Notes: generated by a model not told the origin, from the letters alone. Shown: positions 25,279-35,990, counted from the first letter of the stretch. The stretch is 64,000 nt of DNA from Gracilibacillus caseinilyticus (GCF_022919115.1 NZ_CP095072.1:806001-870000); one strand, 5' to 3'. A program made the numbers and translations.

Positions 25279-26790
25279 CCGATGTTCACTAGGACTGATC
25301 CCGATTTCTTTCTTGAAAACGCGGCTGAAATAATTGGGATCGCGGTAACCAATGGTGAGGGCTATTTCTTTTAGTGGCATCTCATCATCCAGTAACAGGT
25401 CTTTTGCTTTTTCCAATCGAATATGGGTAACGTACTCGACAAATGTCAGATGGAAGTGCTCTTTGAACAGCTTGCTTAAATAATAGGAACTTAAGCCGAC
25501 TTCTTCCGCTACCTCGTCTAACATGATATTTTCCTTGAAATGCTTGTGAATATAATCCTTTGCTTGCAAAAGTAAGCCCTGTACTCCGTCTGAACGCCAT
25601 TCATTCATGAGTCTGATTGCTTTTTGTAAATGGGATTTTGCCACTTCTTTTATTTGCGAGGACGTATCAAAACGATCCAGGTTCAGCTGCATATCTTGAT
25701 CCAATCCGATTTCTTCCATCGTCCGCGTTAATATAATAAAAAAGTGTTCAAGTGATTTCCGCATTGATGGCAGCTGGTGGTTGGCATGTTGTTGTATAGA
25801 AAGAAAATAACGGTCAAATAACTGTGCACCTGTTTGACTGTCACCTGTCTTAATCGCTTCTAGTAACTGTTTCTCTACTTCCATGCGTTTGTAACCCTTG
25901 CGTTTCTCTGTCATTTTCTCATGATAAACCTGATACTTAGCACTTGGATGGAAATGAACTTCTTCCAGCGCATACAATGCTTCCTCATATGACCGAGGAA
26001 ATTCCGCTAATGTTTCGATCACCGCCCCCACACCGATAAACAGCTGACAATCATGAAGATGAGTTTGAAGCAATTGCAGCGTATCTCGTGCAAATTGAGC
26101 TAAATTCTGATCATCATAGATAACCAGTACCGGCAGCTGAAAACCTGTAAATGGCCCCATCAAAATCCGTGAATTCTGGCTCATCAAGTGATCCTTGACG
26201 ATCCGATACCATTCACTTTTGATAGCACGATCTACATGCTTCCGATCTGATTTAAAAGACAAAACAGCAGCAAACACACGGGAATCCCCAATTTGCAGCC
26301 CTTTCATCCATTCATCTGTATCAAAATCATGAACATGGTCCATCATTAATGTCAAAATGAATTCCATTTCTACTAAAGAACTTGCCTGCTCCAGTTTAGT
26401 ATCCATATCTTGACGTTCTACTAATTCATCAACCATACGATCATACGCTTCGAGCACCTCTAAAATTTTACTCGGCTTCAGCAAATATTCTTTAATACCA
26501 AAGCTCATCGCTTGTTTCGCATATTGAAATGTATCAAAAGCAGAGACCATGATACATTTTGTCGATGGCAATTCTGCTAATATTTTTTCGATCGCAGCAA
26601 GGCCATCCATCTCAGGCATCTTAATATCCATAAAAATGATGTCAGGCTGATGGAGCAATGCTTGTTCAACAGCTTGGTTTCCTGTTCTTGCTTCTGCAAT
26701 AATCTCAGCATTGGAGCGATTTCGTTCTAAGATCATGCGGATGCCTTCTCTTTCCATGGCTTCATCATCTACGAGCATTACATTTACCAT
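25264..26790 (-). CDS. AraC-type response regulator, YesN-like
   Basis: A 508-residue regulator. The receiver domain (residues 1-125) has DDEAMEREG, the phospho-acceptor Asp in IIFMDIKMPEMDG, and LLKPSK. A long middle region (about 130-400) resembles the helical linker of YesN proteins. The C terminus is an AraC/XylS DNA-binding domain (NIMLDEVAEEVGLSSYYLSKLFKEHF and the second helix-turn-helix ending YRDPNYFSRVFKKEIGISPSEHR). It is the last gene of a sensor operon with a kinase 1 bp upstream. It likely activates the sugar symporter or genes nearby; the target is inferred. Confidence 0.94.
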   Translation of the reverse strand: MVNVMLVDDEAMEREGIRMILERNRSNAEIIAEARTGNQAVEQALLHQPDIIFMDIKMPEMDGLAAIEKILAELPSTKCIMVSAFDTFQYAKQAMSFGIKEYLLKPSKILEVLEAYDRMVDELVERQDMDTKLEQASSLVEMEFILTLMMDHVHDFDTDEWMKGLQIGDSRVFAAVLSFKSDRKHVDRAIKSEWYRIVKDHLMSQNSRILMGPFTGFQLPVLVIYDDQNLAQFARDTLQLLQTHLHDCQLFIGVGAVIETLAEFPRSYEEALYALEEVHFHPSAKYQVYHEKMTEKRKGYKRMEVEKQLLEAIKTGDSQTGAQLFDRYFLSIQQHANHQLPSMRKSLEHFFIILTRTMEEIGLDQDMQLNLDRFDTSSQIKEVAKSHLQKAIRLMNEWRSDGVQGLLLQAKDYIHKHFKENIMLDEVAEEVGLSSYYLSKLFKEHFHLTFVEYVTHIRLEKAKDLLLDDEMPLKEIALTIGYRDPNYFSRVFKKEIGISPSEHRKNST

Positions 26791-26791
26791 G

Positions 26792-28210
26792 CTATCCCCC
26801 CTTAGGCAGTTGTATTATGACGGTTGTTCCTTTTCCGACCTCCGACTGAACAGACAATTGACTATCTGGGTGGAACAGATGTAATCGGTCGATAACATTA
26901 CGCATACCGATCCCAGTAGAATGACCTTTCCGTTTCTGTTCCGAGTCCTTTTTTTCCTCTTGATGGATTAACTGATCGACGGTTTCCTGATCCATTCCAA
27001 TGCCATTATCCGTAATCTCTATTTGCACAACGGCTTCGACTGGATAAATCCGCAGCATAATCGTGGCCCCTTCTGCCATTTCCTCGATTCCGTGCATAAA
27101 TGCATTCTCAATAATCGGCTGTAACGTAAGACAAGGTATCGGTGTCATTAAACAAGATTCGTCAATATCCTGATGAAAGGTGACCCTGTCCCTGAACCTG
27201 GTCTGTTGAATAAAAAAGTATTCATTGACGATGTTGACTTCATCCTTTAAATAGGTGTCGCGATCTAGGCTGCCAATATTATAGCGAAGCAAAGCAGAGA
27301 CGGCAGTGATTAAGTCACTCGTACGCTCAGCACCTTCAATATAGGCTTGCTTTGAAACCGTATTTAGCGTATTAAACAAAAAGTGAGGATTAATTTGGTT
27401 TTGCAAGCTTTTTAATTCCATTTCCTTCAACAACTGACGAAGGCGCGCTTTTTCTTTCATTTCACGAAAAGCTTCCACAATATTACGTTTCATCTGGTTA
27501 AAGGTTTGCGTCAATAGATTCAACTCATCATTTTGTGCCACTTCGACATCTGCTACACTATAATTTCCACGAGAAATTTCTTTGGCAGCATTCGTCAGTT
27601 TATCAATCACTTTCGTAATACCATTCGAAAACCAGAGCGCGAACAACAGGCTTCCAATAATAATAGCAATAAACATAGAAGTTCCCATATTCTTCATGTA
27701 TTTTACTCGCTGATCTTCCAATGCCAAAATGTTTTGGTAACGGCTTAATTCTTGATTGATTAATTCCAACGTTTTTTCATGAATATACGTGGCCGTATTA
27801 TCCGCGTCATTCAAGTAAGCGGAATAGCGGTCAATATTCTCTTGTTGCACTCCCTCTACTGTTTTATCGGTTAATGCTAAAAAAGAAGATAGCATATGGT
27901 AATAGTTTTCCTTTGCTGTACTAGTCTCGGTAGCGCTATTAAATTGGGTTTGCAAGCTAGATAACGCTTGTTTATCTTTTTGATAAAAAGTAAGATTCTC
28001 CTCTGTCGGCTCGTGGACATAGATTTGCAAGGACTGGAATACCTGATTCGTCTGATTGGTTATTTCGTTTAACAAATAATTATGTTCCGAACTTTCATCC
28101 TGCAAAGTCACAATTCGTTGTGTACTTTTTTCCTGGACAAAAATGATGACAATAACTAAGGCAAGGATTACAAGAAAATAAATGAATAATTTTGTACGGA
28201 TTCTAATCAT
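26792..28210 (-). CDS. Sensor histidine kinase, YesM-like
   Basis: A 472-residue kinase from ATG 28210; AGGTG lies 8 bases upstream, and the start overlaps the binding-protein gene by 8 bp (ATGATTAG). A GTG 9 bases further upstream is possible. Two membrane segments (about 7-25 and 167-190) enclose a helical extracytoplasmic domain of about 140 residues, much smaller than that of the kinase at 464-2284. HAMP, the His_kinase domain with NPHFLFNTLNTVSKQ, and ATPase boxes (ENAFMHGIEE, DNGIGM, GIGMRN) follow. The small sensor region fits signal reception through the adjacent binding protein. Confidence 0.92.
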   Translation of the reverse strand: MIRIRTKLFIYFLVILALVIVIIFVQEKSTQRIVTLQDESSEHNYLLNEITNQTNQVFQSLQIYVHEPTEENLTFYQKDKQALSSLQTQFNSATETSTAKENYYHMLSSFLALTDKTVEGVQQENIDRYSAYLNDADNTATYIHEKTLELINQELSRYQNILALEDQRVKYMKNMGTSMFIAIIIGSLLFALWFSNGITKVIDKLTNAAKEISRGNYSVADVEVAQNDELNLLTQTFNQMKRNIVEAFREMKEKARLRQLLKEMELKSLQNQINPHFLFNTLNTVSKQAYIEGAERTSDLITAVSALLRYNIGSLDRDTYLKDEVNIVNEYFFIQQTRFRDRVTFHQDIDESCLMTPIPCLTLQPIIENAFMHGIEEMAEGATIMLRIYPVEAVVQIEITDNGIGMDQETVDQLIHQEEKKDSEQKRKGHSTGIGMRNVIDRLHLFHPDSQLSVQSEVGKGTTVIIQLPKGG

Positions 28211-29186
28211 TTTGTTCACCTACATCTTCCGGCCTAACTACGGATGTATCCGTATGATAGACATCCTCGATCGCTTCGCCTTCCATTAGCTTCATCATTA
28301 ATTCGACACTGCGCGACCCCATTTCATACGGTTTTTGACCGATTAACACATCAATTTTCTCTTGTTTCAAGAGTTCGATATTTTCAGGTAAGGTATCGAA
28401 AGCAAGCATGTAAATGGATTCCTCCACCCCTAACGATGCAGCCGCCTCTACCATTCCAATACCATCTAATGCACTTGTACCATACAACGCATCAATATCA
28501 GGATGTTCTTTTAGCATATTGTAAGCTTTCTCTTCCGCTACCACTCTTGTGATGTTGGATTCCTCGATCGCAACTATCTCTACCTCTGGCGCTTGCGCTA
28601 TCGCCTCCTTAAATCCTTCGACACGTAATTGATGATGAGCGTTATCAAAACTGCCTGTCACAATACCAACTGTAGCGTTTCCATCAAGATCCTCCACTAA
28701 CGTATCGCCCGCTAGCTTCCCTGCTTCATAATTATCCGTCCCAACATATGCAAGGCGATCGCTTTTCGGTGCATCGGTATCAATCGTGATAACCGGGATC
28801 CCATTTGACATGGCTTGATTGATCACAGGTAAAAACTTTTCATTTATCGCTTGCACAATAATTCCATCCACCTTGGATTTAATAGCAATATCTAAAAGTT
28901 TCATTTGTTCATCTGGGTTAGATCTTCTCGGTCCCTCATATGCGACACTCACGTCGTAATCCTGCTCTACGTCTTTTGCCCCCTGACCAACTAATCGCCA
29001 ATAGTCATGATCTAATTCTTCTCCAATTAAGGCAAATTGATAAGCAGGTAATAATTGTTCTGAGCTTGTCTCCGCTTCTATCCTCTCCTCCATTCGTTGA
29101 GACTGAATAAAAAAATAAAGGGAAAAACCACAGGAAACAACAAATATGGTAATGAAAATCAAATAGATTATCTTTCTCCTACTCAT
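28203..29186 (-). CDS. Membrane-anchored sugar-binding sensor protein (RbsB/XylF-like)
   Basis: A 327-residue type I periplasmic binding protein from ATG 29186, 5 bases after GGAGG; the GTG at 29198 overlaps that site and is rejected. The N terminus is a membrane anchor (IIYLIFITIFVVSCGFSLYFF). The VVSC could be a weak lipobox, but the hydrophobic stretch continues past the Cys, favouring an anchor. The binding fold includes FALIGEELDHDYWRLVGQGA, IIVQAINEKFLPVINQAMSNGIPVITID and LAYVGTDNYEAGKLAG. As at 2309-3307, it precedes a YesM/YesN pair and has no ABC transporter genes beside it, so a sensing role is inferred. Confidence 0.87.
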   Translation of the reverse strand: MSRRKIIYLIFITIFVVSCGFSLYFFIQSQRMEERIEAETSSEQLLPAYQFALIGEELDHDYWRLVGQGAKDVEQDYDVSVAYEGPRRSNPDEQMKLLDIAIKSKVDGIIVQAINEKFLPVINQAMSNGIPVITIDTDAPKSDRLAYVGTDNYEAGKLAGDTLVEDLDGNATVGIVTGSFDNAHHQLRVEGFKEAIAQAPEVEIVAIEESNITRVVAEEKAYNMLKEHPDIDALYGTSALDGIGMVEAAASLGVEESIYMLAFDTLPENIELLKQEKIDVLIGQKPYEMGSRSVELMMKLMEGEAIEDVYHTDTSVVRPEDVGEQND

Positions 29187-29325
29187 AGTAACCTCCACGT
29201 AATGATCTGGATACGATTTATATTAGCATATTGCTATTCTTTCTTAAAACACGACAAGAATGTTTACATCGAAAAATTATGGGAATGTTAACAAATAACT
29301 ATATAAAAAGATGGAGGTATTTACA

Positions 29326-29652
29326 ATGAGTTATCAGCAACACCAGCAATTACTGGAAACCCTACACGCGTGTATGGCGGCATGTAACCATTGTTATGAT
29401 GCCTGTTTAAAAGAAGAAAATGTCAAGATGATGGCACCATGCATTCGTCTTGATCGTGAATGCGCAGATATCTGTCATTATTTAGAGTCTGCGATCACGA
29501 GAAATTCCCCATTCGTGTCGCAATTAGCATCAGTCTGTGCTGAGATTTGTACAGCATGCGGCGAAGAATGTAAAAAACATGAATATGATCATTGTCAAAA
29601 ATGTGTCGACGCATGTTTTCAATGTGCGGAAGCATGCAAGTCCATCGCATAA
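29326..29652 (+). CDS. Cysteine-rich four-helix-bundle copper-binding protein (Csp-like)
   Basis: A 108-residue protein with a GGAGG site 8 bases before ATG 29326. It holds repeated Cys pairs on helices, as in LHACMAACNHCYDACL, CIRLDRECADICHYL, CAEICTACGEECKKH and CQKCVDACFQCAEAC. The pattern is that of Csp/YhjQ copper storage bundles, which bind many Cu(I) ions inside the helix core. There is no signal peptide, so it resembles the cytosolic Csp3 type. It is followed by two small stress-like genes but not by a copper exporter. Copper binding is inferred from family. Confidence 0.87.
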   Translation: MSYQQHQQLLETLHACMAACNHCYDACLKEENVKMMAPCIRLDRECADICHYLESAITRNSPFVSQLASVCAEICTACGEECKKHEYDHCQKCVDACFQCAEACKSIA

Positions 29653-29678
29653 CTTTTTTATAGGAGAGGAGTTATCAT

Positions 29679-30128
29679 ATGCCTTGGGACACAAATGATT
29701 ATCCAAGTTCTTTAAAAAATCTGGACACCGCAGTTAGAAAAAAAGCGATCGATATGGCCAATGCGATGCTGGATGAAGGGTACCCGGAAGATCGTGCTAT
29801 TCCGATCGCAACGGAACAAGCAAAAGAATGGTACGAGAATGCAACGAGAGAAGAAATCAATAAAATGATCAACAGCAGCGATCAGCAACTTCGATCACAT
29901 GATAATAAGACACAATCGAATCGCCCTGAGTTATTAGATAAAGGCCAACATGTTGTGCCACATGAAGATCAATGGGCTGTCATGACACAGGATGCAAAAG
30001 AACCAGCCAATGTATATCAATACAAACAAGATGCCATCGATCGAGCAAAAGAAATTGCAAAAAATAAAGACACACAAGTTACGATACATCGCCAGGACGG
30101 ATCAATTCAAAATAAATTACAATATTAA
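29679..30128 (+). CDS. DUF2188-domain protein with a ChaB-like N-terminal segment
   Basis: A 149-residue soluble protein with a good AGGAGAGGAG site. The N-terminal half (MPWDTNDYPSSLKNLD...EGYPEDRAIPIATEQAKEWY) resembles a short basic helical domain reminiscent of ChaB. The C-terminal 60 residues (HVVPHEDQWAVMTQDA...KEIAKNKDTQVTIHRQDGSIQ) match DUF2188, a small fold common in Bacillaceae stress proteins. The function is unknown. It lies 26 bp after the Cys-rich bundle gene and is probably co-transcribed with it. Confidence 0.75.
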   Translation: MPWDTNDYPSSLKNLDTAVRKKAIDMANAMLDEGYPEDRAIPIATEQAKEWYENATREEINKMINSSDQQLRSHDNKTQSNRPELLDKGQHVVPHEDQWAVMTQDAKEPANVYQYKQDAIDRAKEIAKNKDTQVTIHRQDGSIQNKLQY

Positions 30129-30208
30129 CTATTTTTTCAACATAATAGTTTTGTGAATTGAATAGCGGGTATGAAATAAATACAAGCAAAGAAAGGAGGC
30201 ATATTCAT

Positions 30209-30328
30209 ATGGCTGACCATCAAGGAAAAAGCGGCGAAGAAAGAACAGAAAAAACAAACAAAGAATATGGCCGCCAAGGTAAATATGCGAAAGGCAATAA
30301 ACAGCGTGACAATGAAGACAGTGAATAA
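30209..30328 (+). CDS. Small hydrophilic protein of 39 residues
   Basis: A small ORF beginning MADHQGKSGEERTEKT and ending NKQRDNEDSE, rich in Lys, Glu, Gln and Gly with no hydrophobic segment. It has a strong AAAGGAGG site 9 bases upstream and ends 4 bases before a bidirectional terminator, so it is very probably translated. Such small charged proteins are common in Bacillaceae stress or sporulation regulons. I do not recognise a named family. Confidence 0.65.
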   Translation: MADHQGKSGEERTEKTNKEYGRQGKYAKGNKQRDNEDSE

Positions 30329-30332
30329 TCGG

Positions 30333-30380
30333 AAGGATGACCACAGGTACTTCCCCCTGTTGTGGTCATCCTTTCTTTCT
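30333..30380. terminator. Bidirectional terminator
   Basis: AAGGATGACCACA pairs perfectly with TGTGGTCATCCTT, followed by TCTTTCTT on the plus strand. It separates the plus-strand small-protein genes from the convergent deacetylase gene ending at 30380. Confidence 0.75.
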
Positions 30381-31186
30381 TAATAAGCTGTTAACATTAC
30401 GCGCTCTCCTCCTGGAACTTCTACGATTTGGCCGTTCACAATCAACCAGACGGATTGTGCAGAAGGATTACAAACAAATTGACTGTCAGCAGCAAATTGC
30501 AAGCGATGGAATGCATGATAATAGTCGACTATTTCGATATTTGTGGCGTACCAAATATCATCCTGTCCACCTACTTTTTCACAAAATTGCTCAATCAGCT
30601 CCCAATTGTCATCATCGGCAAATTCATAGCTGTGACCCCATACATAAAACATATAAATATATTGTTTCTTATGTAATGACAGGAATTGATCGGCTAGTGA
30701 CAGTAACTGATGATTATGATGGCAAGTCGGATGCCATTCCAGGAAATCATCTGGTACGGCAAATTTCAACGTACTGTGCACCGTTCTGCTGTATTCGATC
30801 CCTATATGTGGCAGCAATTCTTTAATCAGAGAATTATAAGATCCATTTGGATACGACATTCCTCGCACTGTATAACCAGATATTGATTCCAGTGCCTTTC
30901 GATCTTCCATCACTTCTTCGATTAATTGTACTTTTGGGCTACGTTCAATGGTCGGATGTGTGACCGTATGGGCGGAAATTTCATGCCCTGCATACAAAGC
31001 CGCAACTTCATCCGCTGCGATGCGATCTCCTTCTCCTAAAAGCCCGGAATTCAAATGAAAACTACCCTTTATGCCATGTTGATTAAATAGCTGGACTAAC
31101 CTTCTGTCGGCGGCTCTTCCGTCATCATAACTCATCGTCAGTACTTTATGCTTTCCCTCTGGAAAGGCCATCACTACTCTTGTCAT
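30380..31186 (-). CDS. Polysaccharide deacetylase-family protein (NodB homology)
   Basis: A 268-residue protein with a NodB-like fold: SYDDGRAADRRL (variant of TFDDG), SAHTVTHPTIE (the HxxxxH metal site), MSYPNGSY and a later Trp/His motif MFYVWGHSYEF. It lacks a signal peptide and membrane segment, so it is probably cytoplasmic and more likely to act on a small soluble sugar amide than on cell wall. The C-terminal 60 residues are a beta-rich extension. A cre-like site upstream suggests carbon control. Substrate unknown. Confidence 0.85.
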   Translation of the reverse strand: MTRVVMAFPEGKHKVLTMSYDDGRAADRRLVQLFNQHGIKGSFHLNSGLLGEGDRIAADEVAALYAGHEISAHTVTHPTIERSPKVQLIEEVMEDRKALESISGYTVRGMSYPNGSYNSLIKELLPHIGIEYSRTVHSTLKFAVPDDFLEWHPTCHHNHQLLSLADQFLSLHKKQYIYMFYVWGHSYEFADDDNWELIEQFCEKVGGQDDIWYATNIEIVDYYHAFHRLQFAADSQFVCNPSAQSVWLIVNGQIVEVPGGERVMLTAY

Positions 31187-31227
31187 TCGATACCCTCCTA
31201 TAAAACAATAACCAGTAAGTCATTCAA

Positions 31228-31241
31228 ATAAAACGCTTTCA
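31228..31241 (-). promoter_or_regulatory. cre-like site upstream of the deacetylase gene
   Basis: On the minus strand TGAAAGCGTTTTAT matches 13 of 14 positions of TGWAARCGYTWNCW, with the C at position 13 replaced by A. It is about 45 bases upstream of the start codon, so CcpA could repress this gene. Confidence 0.45.
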
Positions 31242-31356
31242 CTAAAGTATACAGGAACTTCACTTTTATTTCACATAATATTCATAATATGTCTATGTAT
31301 TTTGATTCACTATTCTATTACAATACAATTTGTTAATACAACTAAAGGAGACAGCA

Positions 31357-32697
31357 ATGAAAAACAATAAATCATTATATAAAACAATCTGGAGATGGCA
31401 TTTTTACGCCGGAATATTTATTGCTCCTTTTCTCTTTATCTTAGCTGTAACTGGTGGGATTTATTTATTTAAGCCTCAAATCGAAGAAATCATGTATCAG
31501 GATTACTATCAAGTAGAAGTACAAGCAGACAAAACTACACCACAGCAACAAGTGGATACTGTTCTGTTAGAATATCCGGATGCGACTGTTACGAGCTATC
31601 GCCCTGGTGAGACAGATGATCGCTCTGCTGAAGTAGGTATATCACTTGATGGAGCATCTTATACGATATTCGTCGATCCGTACACAACAAATATTGTTGG
31701 TGAATTAAATGATCAGCATCGAATTTTTGACCGTGTCGAGGAATTCCATGGGGAGTTAATGCTTGGTACATGGGGAGATCGCATTGTCGAGCTAGCTGCC
31801 TGCTGGATTATCATCTTGCTCGTGACGGGCTTGTTCATTTGGTTCCCAAGAAAAAAGAAACGAGCAAAGGGCACAATTATCCCAAGACTAAATCAAAACA
31901 AACGTATTTTTTTCAGAGATATGCATGCAGTCACAGGATTTTGGCTATCACTAGCCATTTTGTTCCTCGTGTTTTCGGGCTTATTCTGGTCAGGTTTTCT
32001 TGGAACAAAGATTCAAAATACCGCAACCAATCTTGGTGTAGGCTATCCACCTTCAATATGGGTCGGCAATGCACCAGAATCTACAGTCTTAACTAAAGAT
32101 ATTGCCGATGTAGCCTGGCCCGCTGAATCGATGCCGGTACCAGAATCTACGCATCAACAGGGGTTTATTCCGGTCAGCATTAATGAAGTAGTCAGTACCG
32201 CCAATGAAACAGATGTATATCCAACCTATGAAGTGTTTTATCCAAGCACACCAACTGGCGTTTACACGATATCAGCATTTTCGCCAAAGGCTCAGGATGA
32301 AGCGACTATGCATATTGATCAGTATACCGGTGCTATATTAGCAGACTATCGGTATGAACACTATGAACCTATTGGAAAACTAATAGCAACAGGTATTACG
32401 ATTCATAAAGGATTAGAATTCGGATTAGCCAATCAGATCATAGGTGCATTGGTCTGTTTAGGTATCATTGCCATTGTCGTCAGCGGCATTATCATGTGGT
32501 GGAAACGCAAGCCGGATCAACACTTAGGTGCACCGATCGCCCCAAGCGTATTGTCATCTAAAGTACTCATTGCGTTATTAATTATATTCAGCTTACTACT
32601 TCCGTTACTTGGGATTTCAGTTATTGTAATATTTTTACTAGACTGGCTCGTCATTCGCAGAGTTCCATCTCTCAAACGGATTTTTCAAGTACAGTAA
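31357..32697 (+). CDS. PepSY-associated transmembrane protein (PiuB-like)
   Basis: A 446-residue membrane protein starting at ATG 31357, 7 bases after AAGGAG. It shows helices near 15-37, about 150-172, 200-222, about 350-380 and 405-435, with PepSY-type extracytoplasmic segments between. Family hallmarks are WRWHFYAGIFIAPFLFILAVTGGIYLF, the His of EEFHGELMLG and RDMHAVTGFWLSL, and TIHKGLEFGLANQIIGA. Members are linked to iron or siderophore reduction and to heme-like ligands at the conserved His residues. The lipoprotein gene 13 bp downstream is probably co-transcribed. Confidence 0.88.
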   Translation: MKNNKSLYKTIWRWHFYAGIFIAPFLFILAVTGGIYLFKPQIEEIMYQDYYQVEVQADKTTPQQQVDTVLLEYPDATVTSYRPGETDDRSAEVGISLDGASYTIFVDPYTTNIVGELNDQHRIFDRVEEFHGELMLGTWGDRIVELAACWIIILLVTGLFIWFPRKKKRAKGTIIPRLNQNKRIFFRDMHAVTGFWLSLAILFLVFSGLFWSGFLGTKIQNTATNLGVGYPPSIWVGNAPESTVLTKDIADVAWPAESMPVPESTHQQGFIPVSINEVVSTANETDVYPTYEVFYPSTPTGVYTISAFSPKAQDEATMHIDQYTGAILADYRYEHYEPIGKLIATGITIHKGLEFGLANQIIGALVCLGIIAIVVSGIIMWWKRKPDQHLGAPIAPSVLSSKVLIALLIIFSLLLPLLGISVIVIFLLDWLVIRRVPSLKRIFQVQ

Positions 32698-32710
32698 AGG
32701 AAGGTACAGT

Positions 32711-33181
32711 ATGAAAAAAATAGTTATGATCACATTCCTAACCGCACTGCTATCCGCATGCTCGGCTAACCAGCTTAACGAAGATGCAGCCGATCAATAT
32801 CATACGGAGCAGCCATTTACAATAACGATAGATTTACCTAGCAACATAGAGGCAAATACGAATACACCTATTAATGTTACACTGCAACAGAACAACACCC
32901 CTGCAGATAATGTGCAAAACATTTCTGCAGAGTTATGGATGCCACTTCAGCCTGAAGTGAAAACAGAAGTAGCGCTGGAATTACAAGAGCCTGGCGTTTA
33001 TCACACGGATTATACGTTTGCGGAGGATGGCATCTATTACTTACAGGTTCGTGCTGAATCGGAACATTCCGACATTATGCCGATAAAACGGATCATCGTC
33101 GGTGAATTGTCTGAAGAAGAACAAGCATTTCTAGACAGGCAGAAAAAAGAAAGCGAAGAAGACCACTCCTCCCATCATTAA
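32711..33181 (+). CDS. YtkA-like (FixH-related) lipoprotein
   Basis: A 156-residue lipoprotein with signal sequence and lipobox LLSAC (Cys about residue 17). The mature part is a single beta-sandwich typical of YtkA-like domains (PFTITIDLPSNIEANTNTPINVTLQ, ISAELWMPLQ, PGVYHTDYTFAEDGIYYLQVRAE) and ends in a His/Glu-rich tail DHSSHH. Related proteins occur beside copper or heme-handling membrane proteins. It follows the PepSY membrane protein and is the last gene before a bidirectional terminator. Confidence 0.82.
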   Translation: MKKIVMITFLTALLSACSANQLNEDAADQYHTEQPFTITIDLPSNIEANTNTPINVTLQQNNTPADNVQNISAELWMPLQPEVKTEVALELQEPGVYHTDYTFAEDGIYYLQVRAESEHSDIMPIKRIIVGELSEEEQAFLDRQKKESEEDHSSHH

Positions 33182-33205
33182 AAAGAGGGGAAATCAGCGC
33201 GTCAC

Positions 33206-33248
33206 AAAAAAAGTACAGATCATCAATCAAGATGATCTGTACTTTTTT
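33206..33248. terminator. Bidirectional terminator
   Basis: AAAAAAGTACAGATCATC and GATGATCTGTACTTTTTT form a long perfect stem around CAATCAA, with T-runs on both strands. It ends the lipoprotein gene on the plus strand and the glucosidase gene, whose stop is at 33250, on the minus strand. Confidence 0.9.
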
Positions 33249-33249
33249 A

Positions 33250-34800
<1,551 letters not shown>

Positions 34801-34845
34801 TGATAGTTACAGCGTGTAACATCTTCTGTAGTATGCTACAATTTA

Positions 34846-35160
34846 AAAATCAGGCATAATCCTCAGTTAGCTATCTATAATACGGATTATGTAAAGTAGC
34901 TTAATGGTAATTTTGAAATGATTTATGTGCTAGGATATCGCTCCGGCCAACCACTTCGCGTCCTGCGGGGCACGGCTGAAGCTAGGCTACTACTCGAATT
35001 ACTTCCTTGCTGCCTTGCACCGCGGGAGTCTACGTGGTTGGCCTACGCTGATGTATGGATTCTACAACTGGTGCAAGAGTTAACATGTTTTATTGCCGGA
35101 GCTTTGCTAAGCAAATACTACATATCAAAATAACCACATTGTCATGCAATCCCACTTTAT
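34846..35160. repeat. Dispersed hairpin element, copy 4 (P hairpin, Q deleted)
   Basis: A degenerate head leads to a terminal repeat (34876-34895) and flank, then hairpin P (34945-35043: GGCCAACCAC/GTGGTTGGCC) with the same core CGCGTCCTGCGGGGCACGG as copy 2 but a different central part. A short stretch then joins directly to the outer flank of Q (GCCGGAGCTTTGCTAAGCA, 35096-35114), so Q has been lost. The right terminal repeat is degraded. Orientation relative to the head matches copy 2. Confidence 0.7.
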
Positions 35161-35267
35161 AAAATCGGTATTACATTACTTTCGAACTATTACATTTTTA
35201 GGGTCAAATACCTTATTCATTACTGTGATTGTGATTATATGGCTTAGAGAAAAGGAGGCGGGCTAAC

Positions 35268-35990
35268 ATGTTTACGCACGAGATGATTTCATCTTTCAAT
35301 GATTTAGAGATGAGTTTATATAATTATATTGTCAAATACAGTGAAAAAGTAGGATATATGAGGATTCGGGAGCTGGCAGATGAGACACATGTGTCGACTG
35401 CTACCATATTACGATTTTGTCGCAAAGTAGATTGTGATGGTTTTACCGAATTTAAAGTAAAGCTGAAAATGACTCTTGCTGAAGAAAAGAAAACAACCAT
35501 CCGCAGTACACAGCATTCAATAACAGAGTTCTTTGAACGAACCCTGACCGGTGACCTTGAAGAGAAAATGGAAGAAGCCGCTGTACTAATTGAAAAAGCT
35601 GACAGTGTGATTTTCACTGGCATTGGAAGTTCCGGTATTCTCGCTGAATATGGTGCCAGATATTTTTCCAGCTTAGGGAAATTTTCTATGTACATTAAAG
35701 ATCCGCACTATCCGATTCATGCTAAATTCCGCGATAACAGTGTTGCCGTTGTGCTGTCGGTTTCAGGAGAGACACCTTTTACCATTACTCAAGTTGATCA
35801 GCTGAAACAGGAAGGCAGTACAATTATAAGTATTACCAACCACAAACTGTCTACTATCGCAAAACTGTCCGATCTAAACCTTGCTTATTATGTCACTGAG
35901 GAAACCTTTCAAAGCTCGAACATTACGACCCAGATTCCTGTTGTTTATATACTAGAATCGATTGCAAGAAAAATTTCCACACCTTTTTAA
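35268..35990 (+). CDS. RpiR/MurR-family transcriptional regulator
   Basis: A 240-residue regulator with an N-terminal HTH_6 domain (SLYNYIVKYSEKVGYMRIRELADE, HVSTATILRFCRKVDCDGF) and a SIS domain (FTGIGSSGILAEYGARYF, VVLSVSGETPFTITQ). It has a strong AAAGGAGG site. It is divergent from the GH1 phospho-glucosidase gene, with a 575-base gap containing element copy 4, and probably senses a phospho-beta-glucoside. It is shorter than the gluconate RpiR protein (284 residues). Its last codons overlap the stop of the convergent membrane-protein gene by 4 bp. Confidence 0.88.
   Translation: MFTHEMISSFNDLEMSLYNYIVKYSEKVGYMRIRELADETHVSTATILRFCRKVDCDGFTEFKVKLKMTLAEEKKTTIRSTQHSITEFFERTLTGDLEEKMEEAAVLIEKADSVIFTGIGSSGILAEYGARYFSSLGKFSMYIKDPHYPIHAKFRDNSVAVVLSVSGETPFTITQVDQLKQEGSTIISITNHKLSTIAKLSDLNLAYYVTEETFQSSNITTQIPVVYILESIARKISTPF

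Noticed and set aside
34918..35133. A 71-codon frame in element copy 4
   Set aside because: Same hairpin-derived sequence as in copy 2 and no start signals; frame not kept between copies.
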